Shown one piece after another: positions 52,104 to 62,200 of a DNA stretch of 64,000 nt; positions within the stretch are counted from its first letter, which is position 1; each line of letters starts with the position of its first letter. The position numbers and the translations under genes are program-made. The notes under the pieces were generated by a model. It worked only from the letters and a program-made list of their open reading frames with translations. It searched no databases and had not been told where the DNA came from. This DNA comes from Anaeroplasma sp902783745. GTDB lineage: Bacteria > Bacillota_I > Bacilli_A > Acholeplasmatales > Anaeroplasmataceae. The stretch covers positions 133,065 to 197,064 of the forward strand of contig CAMOKL010000002.1 of assembly GCA_946617655.1 (NCBI GenBank). The letters run 5' to 3'.

Positions 52104-54572
52104 TTATAATTTCAAATCGGCAGCAATAAATCCAATATTCGAATTAGCACTTTTTTCCATCAATCCTAATAATTCTATAACAGCTTTTTGCATTTGTTGC
52201 TTATTATTAGAACGATATGCTACGACAAGCTGGTTTTTCCAATAATCTGCTTTTTGGCCATTAACATATTTTGCCTCATCACTAACAAGATATCCGCCAA
52301 AATTAGCCAACCAATCAAAACTATCAAATAAAACGTCAACATTCAAACTACGGATTTCTCCAATTATATACTTTTTATTTTCCTCAATTGTTTCGCTATC
52401 ATATGAATTTTTTAATTGTCGATACTTTGTTTTAGAATCCGAACTACCATATTTATTTATATTATTTGAAATATTCTCAAGTTCAAATTCAATATTGCTA
52501 GTAGCTTTTTCTCGATCATATGCTCTCTCTTTATTAAGTATTGCTGTATGGACATCGTAAAATCTTTTAATAAAAAATTGAACTTTATCAGTGTCACTAT
52601 TAATATAATCATAAACATCATCAAATTCATCTCTTAATGATGTAAGCTGCTGTTCTAAATCTGATATATCAACATTATTATTTTTTAATTTCTTAATAGA
52701 AATCTCAAGCTGATCAAATTGTTTATCTACTTTTTCAAGTTGATCTTCAAATGAGATACGTTCATTCTTATCTCTTAACGTTTCCTCTGGAATAACATAA
52801 TCAATTGAAGGAATATATCCAGTAACATGATTAGTTCTTGATTCATCTTGTCTAATTGTAATTTCAATATCAGTATTTGCAGGTATTGCAAATCTCATTG
52901 CAGAAGATTTAATGTGAATACATCCTATCCAATTATTTGCTTCTGGATTATCAAATAATTCTCCTTCCCATATATGAATATCAATTGAATCTTCAATTTT
53001 AGGATTCAATTCCTTTGTAGTATGGAATGTTCTAGTAGCCTCGGCTGGCAAAGGTGTATTCTTTGCAATCAAAGGTGAAAGCATATTGTTTATACCATCA
53101 GTTATTAAAACACATACTGAAAAAGTAGCTGGAGGAGCAGACATTTTTAAATTATTTGCGTTATGTTTAATATTAAATTTATCATTTACTAATGGTATTT
53201 CTTTTCCTGATTTATCTAGAATTTTTATAATAAATAGATTATTTTCATTCGGAAAACAAATTTTAACATCCAAATCAAATAAACCACTTTCACTATCTAA
53301 AAAATCAACCCAACCACTTGTCCAAACACTACCGGCTCCAGTTTCATTTTTTACCAAATCAATTTTAATTCTGTCTAACTGAATATTATTTATATTTTTT
53401 ACAGTACCAACAATATTTGAATAATCATTAGCTGTTATTGGTTCAAATTGTAAATTTAAATCCAATGCATCAGTATTAGACATTTCTTCATCAACAACAT
53501 CAATCGAACAAGTGCCTCCATAAATTGCCGCTCCTTCAGCAACAACTGTCATAGGATTAAGAGAACATTCTAATTCAACATTAAATGTTTCTTTTAATTT
53601 TTTTCTTACAAGTGGAATAAAAGTACTACCTCCAACTAACAATATCTTATCGATTTTACAATTTGGATCAAAACGCACTGCTCCATCAAGGGCATTTTTC
53701 GCAATATCAATACAAGCATCAACAGTATCAACAATCAGTTTTTCAAAATCTTCTCTTTTAATTATTGTTGAAAATTCAATCATTACACCATCATTATCTT
53801 CAACATCAAATATTTCAATCATTGATTCTTTTGAAGAACTTAATTCTATTTTACATGCTTCGCATGTCTTCTTTAATATATGCTCAAGTAATACATTTCC
53901 TTCAACAGAGTATTTTTTAGCTAATTCAGGCTTTATTAATTTTTCATAAATTAATCTATCTATATCACTACCACCACAATAATTATCGCCTTCACTATTA
54001 ATTACTGTTAAACGTCCATCATGAGTAGATAATATTGATACATCTAATGTTCCACCACCATAATCAAAAACCATCCAATATTGATCTTTCATTCCTGGTT
54101 TTACACCATAAGCAATTGCAGCAGATATTGGTTCTTGTAATAATATAACATTTCTAAAACCCGCCAAATCTGCAGCATTTTTAGTTGCCTCATTTTGTAA
54201 TGAAGAAAATGCTGCAGGAACAGTTATAACAACATCCTTAACATCTTTTCCTAATCTTGATTCAGCATCTCTCTTTAATGACTTTAATACTTCTGCTGAT
54301 AATTGTTCTGGAGTTAAAGAAATATCTGTATCATCAATTTTATAAACATCCTTTGTCCCCATTTTTCTCTTAAAACAAGTAATTGCTTTGGGATAATCTA
54401 ATGCTCTACGACCAATTAAATATCTACCCCTAACATATGCTACTGCTGATGGTGTTACATTCATTCTATCAGCAATATTATCAACGATACAACATTTATT
54501 ATCCTCAGTAGGATAAGCAATAGCAGAATTTGTTGTACCTAAATCAATTCCACAATCAAAAAACTTATTCAT
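52104..54572 (-). CDS. Hsp70-family chaperone with inserted domain and helical extension
   Basis: An 822-residue protein. The nucleotide-binding domain (1-353) is complete: GIDLGTTNSAIAY, VFDYGGGTLDVSIL and LLVGGSTFIPLVRKKL. Between about 370 and 475 lies a beta-rich insertion absent from DnaK. A substrate-binding-like beta domain (NTPLPAEATRTFHTT, DIHIWEGE, about 476-600) follows, and then a long helical C-terminal part to 822, longer than in DnaK and without the EEVD-like end. It is therefore an accessory Hsp70, not the housekeeping DnaK. Four bases separate it from the GrpE-like gene upstream, a likely nucleotide-exchange partner. Confidence 0.92.
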   Translation of the reverse strand: MNKFFDCGIDLGTTNSAIAYPTEDNKCCIVDNIADRMNVTPSAVAYVRGRYLIGRRALDYPKAITCFKRKMGTKDVYKIDDTDISLTPEQLSAEVLKSLKRDAESRLGKDVKDVVITVPAAFSSLQNEATKNAADLAGFRNVILLQEPISAAIAYGVKPGMKDQYWMVFDYGGGTLDVSILSTHDGRLTVINSEGDNYCGGSDIDRLIYEKLIKPELAKKYSVEGNVLLEHILKKTCEACKIELSSSKESMIEIFDVEDNDGVMIEFSTIIKREDFEKLIVDTVDACIDIAKNALDGAVRFDPNCKIDKILLVGGSTFIPLVRKKLKETFNVELECSLNPMTVVAEGAAIYGGTCSIDVVDEEMSNTDALDLNLQFEPITANDYSNIVGTVKNINNIQLDRIKIDLVKNETGAGSVWTSGWVDFLDSESGLFDLDVKICFPNENNLFIIKILDKSGKEIPLVNDKFNIKHNANNLKMSAPPATFSVCVLITDGINNMLSPLIAKNTPLPAEATRTFHTTKELNPKIEDSIDIHIWEGELFDNPEANNWIGCIHIKSSAMRFAIPANTDIEITIRQDESRTNHVTGYIPSIDYVIPEETLRDKNERISFEDQLEKVDKQFDQLEISIKKLKNNNVDISDLEQQLTSLRDEFDDVYDYINSDTDKVQFFIKRFYDVHTAILNKERAYDREKATSNIEFELENISNNINKYGSSDSKTKYRQLKNSYDSETIEENKKYIIGEIRSLNVDVLFDSFDWLANFGGYLVSDEAKYVNGQKADYWKNQLVVAYRSNNKQQMQKAVIELLGLMEKSANSNIGFIAADLKL

Positions 54573-54576
54573 AAAA

Positions 54577-55563
54577 TTATTCCTCCGTTTTCAATTTATA
54601 AGTAGCAATATATTCATCATTTTTTTCAACTGTTGTTACTTCATGATCCCATTTATCGAAAACATATTCATTATTAACATCATCAGATTTTATCAGATTA
54701 TCAGGTATTGTTACTGTATCACCATAATGATAAATTACTTCTGATATTACAGTACCATCATCATTTTTAAAAACAATTTGATAATCAATATATTTCTTTG
54801 TGTATGTTGCTCTAAACACTTCATTTTTTTCAGCATTTTTAGGTTCTTTAACCCAACCTAAAAACTCATAACTATACGTGTTATCAGCAGGTCTACTTTT
54901 AATTGACTCTGGAATAATAATCTCATCTCCGAAGTAATAATTTTTTCTTTCAACAACTTCGTTAGTATCATCATAAATAAAAACAATAGAAACAATATCT
55001 TTATTATTAACCATTTCAGAAACATTATTCATATTTTCTTTCATAGAATTAGAAATAGAAAATAAATTAATTATAACAAGTATAGCAAAAATTATAAAAA
55101 CTGATAAAAAGATCAATTGAAACAATTTATCTTTTAAAAGCTCAACAATACATTTTTTGGGTTTTGAACCCATAGTTTCATCAATTTTTTTAGGTTCTGT
55201 ATCTACTATTGGTTCTTGGAGTTGTGAAGAATTACTATCCAAATTCTTTACAGTCAAACCAATAACAACTTGACCCCTTGAAACAACAATACCATTTTGT
55301 AAAATCATTGGTTTAACCATTTCAGAAATAATTGCTTTCTGATCATCAATACCTTGAGGTAAATCATTATGAATAACTTCTAAATTCATTCCATAGTCAA
55401 ATGATTGACCAGTTAAATCTTTAATTTCTACACCATTTGAATCTAAAAAACGCTTCATAGTTCTTAATGAGCTATTAGCTGCCATCTTCTTCTCAACTGG
55501 TGCATTAGCAACCCATTTTTCTAATCGCCAATAAGCGATTGCTAATTCTATTATATTATCCAT
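54577..55563 (-). CDS. Membrane-anchored GrpE-like protein with extracytoplasmic repeats
   Basis: A 328-residue protein in three parts. Residues 1-105 are cytoplasmic; the stretch GVEIKDLTGQSFD, then ISEMVKPMILQNGIVVSRGQVVIG, resembles the beta-wing of GrpE. One transmembrane helix (about 148-170) follows. The rest is two copies of an InlB/Listeria-Bacteroides-type repeat (YFGDEIIIPESIKS..FLGWVKEP and YHYGDTVTIPDNLIKS..FDKWDHEV). A GrpE-like domain next to an Hsp70 gene points to nucleotide exchange at the membrane. The GrpE match is by pattern only. Strong AGGAGG ribosome binding site. Confidence 0.72.
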   Translation of the reverse strand: MDNIIELAIAYWRLEKWVANAPVEKKMAANSSLRTMKRFLDSNGVEIKDLTGQSFDYGMNLEVIHNDLPQGIDDQKAIISEMVKPMILQNGIVVSRGQVVIGLTVKNLDSNSSQLQEPIVDTEPKKIDETMGSKPKKCIVELLKDKLFQLIFLSVFIIFAILVIINLFSISNSMKENMNNVSEMVNNKDIVSIVFIYDDTNEVVERKNYYFGDEIIIPESIKSRPADNTYSYEFLGWVKEPKNAEKNEVFRATYTKKYIDYQIVFKNDDGTVISEVIYHYGDTVTIPDNLIKSDDVNNEYVFDKWDHEVTTVEKNDEYIATYKLKTEE

Positions 55564-55574
55564 ACTAAACCTCC

Positions 55575-58500
55575 TTAGTAATAACTATCTCTTATAGTTC
55601 TGGTATAACAAGAATAAGCTGTTATTCCACCTAAATCGTCACCATCGTTATCAATAACACAATGCCAATGATCAGAATTAGGAATTTTTATTCGACATGG
55701 ATTTGATATTTGTCTTCCACCATAATAATTATAAGCTTCACCATTTTTATATTTCTCATAATTATAATCATCCATAACACGAACATATCCTATGTAAGAA
55801 AGCTCTACTTCTACAAATTTAGTTTCACCAAAACTAATAAAAACAAAACCAAGATCATAATGTTCATGTGGAATTCCTAATGATTTCAACAAAGCAAGAG
55901 CATCTGTTTCTCCTGCCTTAGCTGCTTTTAACAAATAAATTTTCGCCATACTAATGTCTTTTATACAACCATCGCCTTGAATATAGCATAATGCAACAAC
56001 AAGCATTGATTTTCCAAATCCAGCATCAGCTGCTTTTTTATACCATGAAAAAGCAGTTTTAGAATTCTTTCTTACACCTTCGCCATTAAAATACTTTGCA
56101 CCCATATCATGCATTTCAACTGGTGTTAAATCATATTCAGATACACCAAGTTTTTCGTATCCAAAAGCATATCGAAGTCTTTTTTGGATATCCGAATCAG
56201 ATTCTTTATAAATTGCTTTTGCTAGTTTTAATGCTTCATCTTCTTTATCATTATCTTTTAAAGCAATAATACACCCAATTACAGCACGCATATAAATATC
56301 TTGAATTCTTTTTGTGAAAATATATGTCTTATCATAATTATCAAATACAAATTGCTTTACTAATTTAACAATTTCTAAATTTGTAATAATATCATAACCT
56401 TGTATATTATCAGGCAATTCTTTATCATTTATATTTGAAATTTTAATTTGAATTTTATCAGATTTTTGAACTAACCTTTCTGTATAATAATCAAGTAATG
56501 GATCACCGCCATCAAGAATATCTATTGTACGTAAGAATTCTTTTAATTCTGATAAGCTAAGATAATCTAAGCAAGATAAAAGTGGTTCAACAAATAAAGA
56601 TTTAAACACACTTGCAATATCATTACTTTTATCGTTTTCATTGCAACGATTTTGCTTAACTAATATATCTGAAATTTCATCATTGCTTAGCTTATAGAAA
56701 TCATTCAATGTACAAATAAAAGTATCCCATTCCTTAGTCATAGTAAATTTCATATCTTTCACAAGTAAATGAAAATAACATGCAAGCATTAAATCAAGAT
56801 TATATTTATCTTCTTTAAACCATTCAAATATTAATTTTGATTCCCATATTTTGGAATATTCACTACTATTAAACCAAAAAAACTTTTGAGAAGTATCCTT
56901 AAGTGAAGAAATTGCAGATTGGATATTGCTTAAATCCCTCATAGGCTTATCAATATTTTTCAAATCAAAATCCGAAGTGATTGCTTTAGTTATATTAAGC
57001 TTATTATACTTTTCAACTTTATCTCTAACCATCATTGCCTGTGACTGTGTCGAATTAATGGATAAACCTAAAATAAAATAAGGATTTAACAAGAAACTAT
57101 TATAAATTGTTTTTGATTTGCTTTTAATAAGTTCCATGTTTTCTTTTGGATCATCTAACATAGTTCTATATTTTTCTATTTCATCCGAATCTTTCTTTAT
57201 ACCATCTTCAATTTTATTTGTCCATTTTGATATCAATTTATCAATTTCTTTACAATTGTTTTTTAAATCTTTTTCTGGATTATATTCAAGTTTATTCAAA
57301 GCATCACAAGCTTTAACAAAGTATGAACGTCCAGTACCTATAACATTTTTATTTATCTCTTTAAAATTATCTAAAGAAGATGATAAATATTTTGAGAATT
57401 CCTCTTTATTTTTTTCGATTTCTTCTAATTTTATTTGATTGTCAATAGAATCATTTAATATAGATATTAAATCATCAATATGTTTTTTATTTTCTTTTAA
57501 TGATAATTCTGAATCATATTCTTCTTCATTAATTTCTTTTTTATGTTTTTCAATTATATTTAGGACACTTTCAGAATATGAATCTTTAACCTTAATTAAA
57601 CTAATTTGATCTTTTACATATAATTTAAAACTAGAAATATCTTTTTCTAATTTAACCTTATTTCTTTCGACATTAATTGTCTCTATATCTTCTTTATATT
57701 TCTCGATAAACGAATTCTTATTTGATTCAAAATCTTTCGATTCATCAAATGCTATATTTGATAATTTCTCTTTTATATCATTTATTAATTTCAAAATTTC
57801 TGAAGTGTCATCGTCTTCATTACATATCTTATTAATTTGTTCTTTGATATATAAATTCAATTTTATTTGATTATCAATAGCATCGTTTAATATAGAAATT
57901 AAATCATCAATATGTTTTTTATTTCCTTTTAAAGATAATTCTAAATCATATTTTTCTTCATTAATTTCTTTTTTATGTTTTTCAATTATATTAATTACAG
58001 ATGTAGAATATGATTCTTTAATCGTAATTGAATTAATTTGATTTTCTACATATAATTTAAAATCAGAAATATCTTTTTCTAACTTAGCTTTGTTTCTTTC
58101 GATATTAATTAATTCTAAATCTGCATTATACTGTTCAATAAATGAATTCTTGTTTGATTCAAAATTTTTAAAATCATTGAATGTCACTTTTGATAATTGC
58201 TCTTTTTTATCATTTATCAATTTTAAAATTTTTTCAGTATCATCGTCTTCTTTCAATATCTTATTTACTTGGTCTACAATAAACGAATTAAACTCTTTTA
58301 CCCAGTTTTCCTTGATACTATTTTTGAATTTTTCAATCCTATCAATAATATCTAAACTGTTTTTATCAAGCAATATAAATTCATATGTTTGATTATCTAT
58401 AGAAATTTTTAAGATTTCTTTCTTTATAAACAATACTTTTTTTTCTTCAATTTTTGCTGATAAATTTAAAACATTTGAAAATAATACACTTTTTAAAATA

Positions 58501-58607
58501 TTATTATCTGCCTTACACATGAAACACTTATCATCTATTAAGACATTACAAACAGTTTTCAAATCTATACTTTTTAAATTATTTAGCTCTATTTGAATTG
58601 TTGCCAT
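55575..58607 (-). CDS. Coiled-coil/Sel1/DUF1883 multidomain protein
   Basis: A 1010-residue soluble protein. The N-terminal 90 residues are beta-rich. A coiled-coil region (about 100-470) contains a tandem duplication of about 140 residues; both halves have EDDDT..ILKLIND, SNKNSFIE, KHKKEINEE and KHIDDLISILND. A helical middle region follows, then two Sel1 repeats (FSWYKKAADAGFGKSM; IYLLKAAKAGETDA). The C-terminus matches DUF1883 (VEVELSYIGYVRVMDDYNY, YYGGRQISNP, PNSDHWHCVIDNDG), a domain seen with TIR and other conflict-system effectors. ATG 58607 has GAGGTGA upstream. Possibly the scaffold or sensor of the system. Confidence 0.8.
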   Translation of the reverse strand: MATIQIELNNLKSIDLKTVCNVLIDDKCFMCKADNNILKSVLFSNVLNLSAKIEEKKVLFIKKEILKISIDNQTYEFILLDKNSLDIIDRIEKFKNSIKENWVKEFNSFIVDQVNKILKEDDDTEKILKLINDKKEQLSKVTFNDFKNFESNKNSFIEQYNADLELINIERNKAKLEKDISDFKLYVENQINSITIKESYSTSVINIIEKHKKEINEEKYDLELSLKGNKKHIDDLISILNDAIDNQIKLNLYIKEQINKICNEDDDTSEILKLINDIKEKLSNIAFDESKDFESNKNSFIEKYKEDIETINVERNKVKLEKDISSFKLYVKDQISLIKVKDSYSESVLNIIEKHKKEINEEEYDSELSLKENKKHIDDLISILNDSIDNQIKLEEIEKNKEEFSKYLSSSLDNFKEINKNVIGTGRSYFVKACDALNKLEYNPEKDLKNNCKEIDKLISKWTNKIEDGIKKDSDEIEKYRTMLDDPKENMELIKSKSKTIYNSFLLNPYFILGLSINSTQSQAMMVRDKVEKYNKLNITKAITSDFDLKNIDKPMRDLSNIQSAISSLKDTSQKFFWFNSSEYSKIWESKLIFEWFKEDKYNLDLMLACYFHLLVKDMKFTMTKEWDTFICTLNDFYKLSNDEISDILVKQNRCNENDKSNDIASVFKSLFVEPLLSCLDYLSLSELKEFLRTIDILDGGDPLLDYYTERLVQKSDKIQIKISNINDKELPDNIQGYDIITNLEIVKLVKQFVFDNYDKTYIFTKRIQDIYMRAVIGCIIALKDNDKEDEALKLAKAIYKESDSDIQKRLRYAFGYEKLGVSEYDLTPVEMHDMGAKYFNGEGVRKNSKTAFSWYKKAADAGFGKSMLVVALCYIQGDGCIKDISMAKIYLLKAAKAGETDALALLKSLGIPHEHYDLGFVFISFGETKFVEVELSYIGYVRVMDDYNYEKYKNGEAYNYYGGRQISNPCRIKIPNSDHWHCVIDNDGDDLGGITAYSCYTRTIRDSYY

Positions 58608-58624
58608 TTTGTTCACCTCTCATA

Positions 58625-59224
58625 TCATTTGACTTTAAATAAGTGAACATTAATGCTTTCAGGATACTTAAATGTTTTATCCCCAACACTATCAAATTTC
58701 ACTGTAATAAAATCTTTACTTACGAATATAACTTTGCCATTACCAAATTTTTCATGTGAAACATATATTATTTTTGAATTAAATTTTTTTAATTCATTCA
58801 AAAAATTATAATACTCATCATAACTCATTTTATACATACTATGATTTTTTGGAAAAGGATCTTTATTAGCTATTTTTATTGATTTCTCCTCAAAAATATC
58901 ATAAGGATCAAAATCATCAGTTTTGTTTTTTTCGAAATAATCCAAAGTAAACTCAATACTTGGTGTTTCATTATCGTAATAAACTTCACTAATATAACAA
59001 TTATAAGAAAAATCTCTCATTATTCTTAGTACTTCAACATTTATTTCTTTTCCAACATAACCAATGTGATGGTTATTCTTATCATAAATAGCAATTGCAT
59101 TTTTATCATATGTATTTTCAGGTTCAGGCACAAGTTTTAAAAAATCATTATCATGATATGAATAAATATTATCAGCCGCATACTTGAATTTTATGCCTTT
59201 AATTCTACTTTTAATTTGTCCCAT
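58625..59224 (-). CDS. HIRAN-Tudor protein
   Basis: A 199-residue protein. Residues 1-100 form a HIRAN domain (FLKLVPEPENTYDKNAIAIYD, HHIGYVGK), a fold that binds DNA 3' ends or stalled forks and is often tied to SF1/SF2 helicases. The C-terminal part (SHEKFGNGKVIFVSKDFITV, then KFDSVGDKTFKYPES) looks like the Tudor-type domain found at the end of UvrD/PcrA. It follows the helicase-protease gene by 18 bases and has AGGTGA before its ATG, so it is probably the DNA-recognising partner. Confidence 0.82.
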   Translation of the reverse strand: MGQIKSRIKGIKFKYAADNIYSYHDNDFLKLVPEPENTYDKNAIAIYDKNNHHIGYVGKEINVEVLRIMRDFSYNCYISEVYYDNETPSIEFTLDYFEKNKTDDFDPYDIFEEKSIKIANKDPFPKNHSMYKMSYDEYYNFLNELKKFNSKIIYVSHEKFGNGKVIFVSKDFITVKFDSVGDKTFKYPESINVHLFKVK

Positions 59225-59242
59225 TTATATCACCTGCCAAAC

Positions 59243-62200
59243 TCAAATATTGAAGCCCCATTTTTTTAAGATTTGTCTAACTGTATACCATGGAATAGCA
59301 TAATTCATACTTTGACTTATGGTGCTACCTAACGTTAAAACACCAACAACGTCCCCTTTGTTATTCAACACCGGTCCTCCTGAATTGCCATGAGTAGTTC
59401 CTAAATTACACATTATGAACTCTTTATTATCAATTATTCTTTTAAAATCAGACACAATACCATTTAATATGTTCAAACCCTCACCAAGTGAATTACCAAT
59501 CGAATATATAACTTCTCCATTATCAACATCAGAATACGTAAAATTCAGATAGGAATTTGATTTTTTAGTTTTTAAAATTGCTAAATCGTTATCAATATCA
59601 TAATACTCTAACATTAGTTTCTCAGAGGAATTTGCTTTATATTTTTTTGAATAATAATTAAGTGAATAATTATCTTTAATTACAACATGAGCATTTGTCA
59701 AAATATGAGTTGAATCTATGTAAAAACCTGTGCCCGTAATAACACCTTCGTCATAGTAAGATTCAATTTCAACAATCTTATCAATTGAATTCTTAAAAAT
59801 TTCACTAGGGCTCATGACTGTATTATTCTTTTCTTGTAAATTATCAATATCAAAAAAAGATAATTTGATTATTTTATCATTAAAAGAAACATCATAATAA
59901 TAGGAATAAACATTTTCAATTACACCTATTCCATATTTTTTTGAATATACTTTTTCGCCGACAGTAAAATTAGTTTCTCTTTTTTCTATTATTTTATTTA
60001 TTGCGCTTAATAAATTTTCACTACAATTTAATAAAAACTCAAAAATGTCATCTTTATAAATATCATTTTTATAATTATTAGTATCGATAAAACAATTATT
60101 TATATCATAACAACACTTTGCAATTTCCTTAAAAACAAATGCTTTTGATTCATCATTATTAATCAAGAATAACTCATATCCTATTTTTTTCAATGATAAA
60201 TCTTTTGAACTAATCTCATCAATTATTTGCTTTTTTATTGGCTTTATTGTCTTCACGTCTTCAAGTGCTTTTACCAACGTATCAACATCTTTATTCTCTA
60301 GCTTTAATTCAATATAATTTTTAAATCTATTAAAACAATAATAAAAACAAAAATTATATAAATTATATACATATCCTTTCCAAAAATCATTTGCATCTTT
60401 CTTACTCAAATAATAATAAGTCAAAAAACATTTCAAATATGTTTTTTCTATTTTGTTGAAAGAAATATAATCATAATACTTTGTTAAGAATAAATTAATT
60501 TCCCTTTTAAATTCTATTTCAAAAAAATCAGAATTATGAATTTCTTCAATTAAATTTATTTGTTTAGAATCATCTATCTCATCATTGGAAAATAATTCAT
60601 TATATTTTTTATAAAATAATTCCATTTGAGATTCAAATCCATTATTTTTAATATGATATTCGGTAACTAAATCTTTAGATATCAAATCAATAAATTGAGA
60701 TTTATCATTGTTATACACTAAATACAAAATTTTACTTGATCTAGTTATTGCTACATAAAATAACTTTTTCTCTTCATCTTCTTTTTTTGAAAGTTCAATA
60801 TCTAATTTATTAATAATTCTTTGTAATGAATTTTTCATTGCTAGATTATTAAAAGCTGATTCACATAAAAGCATTTTATTATAGAAAATAGAATACTGCA
60901 TAATATCTTGAGAAATAACATTATTAATCATAATATACTGATTCAAATGATTATTTAAAGTTTCTCTTTGTTTTTCATAAAGTTCTTCTTCTTTTTTCTT
61001 TATTTTTAAAAAATCTTCTTTAACTAAGTTTTGATATAAATTAGAAATTTTTATATTAAATTCACTTAATAATTTATCTAATTCTTTTTTTATTGTAGAT
61101 ATCTTATTAGATAAAGGATTTACTATTGTATCTTCAATATAATGTCTATAGCATAATAAATACATATTGACATTATCCACATTCAGCATAAATTCATTTT
61201 TTAAATCTAATTCAATGTTTTCTTTAAGTGTATCAACAAATTTCGTATATATCTTTACTACTTTTGATTCCCCATTAAACGAATTTTTAGAAACAAGCTC
61301 AAAATATAATTTGCTTAATTCACCAGCATTATTTACAATTATATTTTTACTTTCAGTAATGATTTGTTTTAACTCAATTTCCTTTTCTTCTCGTTCCTTT
61401 TTTAAACGCCAAAAATTAGGGAAACTAGGATTTTTGTCATTTAAATCAATTATAAAAACATAATCAAATTCAAGGCCTTTAAATCCGTGAATTGTTGACA
61501 CTTTAATTGTATCCATATCATTAATATCGATATCATCTTTATTATTGTCATTAGAAAAACTTTCAAATGAACTAAAGAATTTAGATATTTTATTAACCTT
61601 AATTGGTAAATCAATAGAAATATCATTTGATACCTTTAATAAATTTCTAAAATAAGAATTTGACTCTAATATTCCACCATTAAATAAAAATTCATCTGAT
61701 ATCTTATAAACTAAAAATTTTAAAATTTCATATAATGATGAATAATTAACGCTTTTCAAAGAATCAACAATATTTTTTAATTTTTTTACAAAAATCTGAA
61801 CATCATTTGGTAAATCTATCATACTTTCATTGAAAACCAAATCTATTAAAACAGTCTCATTTAAGCTATTAGCGTCATTAGGAAAATAATTCCTAGAAAA
61901 ATTTTCAATAACAATTTTTGCTTGTTCAAGAACACCATTAATAGAATAAATACCATATACAACAAATTTAATAATTTGATAATAAATAAGCATGTCAACT
62001 TCAATATTTTTTATTTGGTATTTAATATTTTTAAGCTCTAATCCTTGTATAATGAAATTTAATGACTTAAATTCCTCTTTTATAAAGGAAATACCAAATC
62101 TAGATAATATTGCAATTTGGCCTGGCTTAACACCACTTATAACCAATCTCTCAACTTCGTTAATTACACCATTGTAATATTGATCATCACGTACAATTCT

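Noticed and set aside
52104..54572. Housekeeping DnaK
   Set aside because: The protein has an extra beta domain and a long helical tail, lacks the usual C-terminal end and is not next to dnaJ or hrcA. It sits in an accessory operon.
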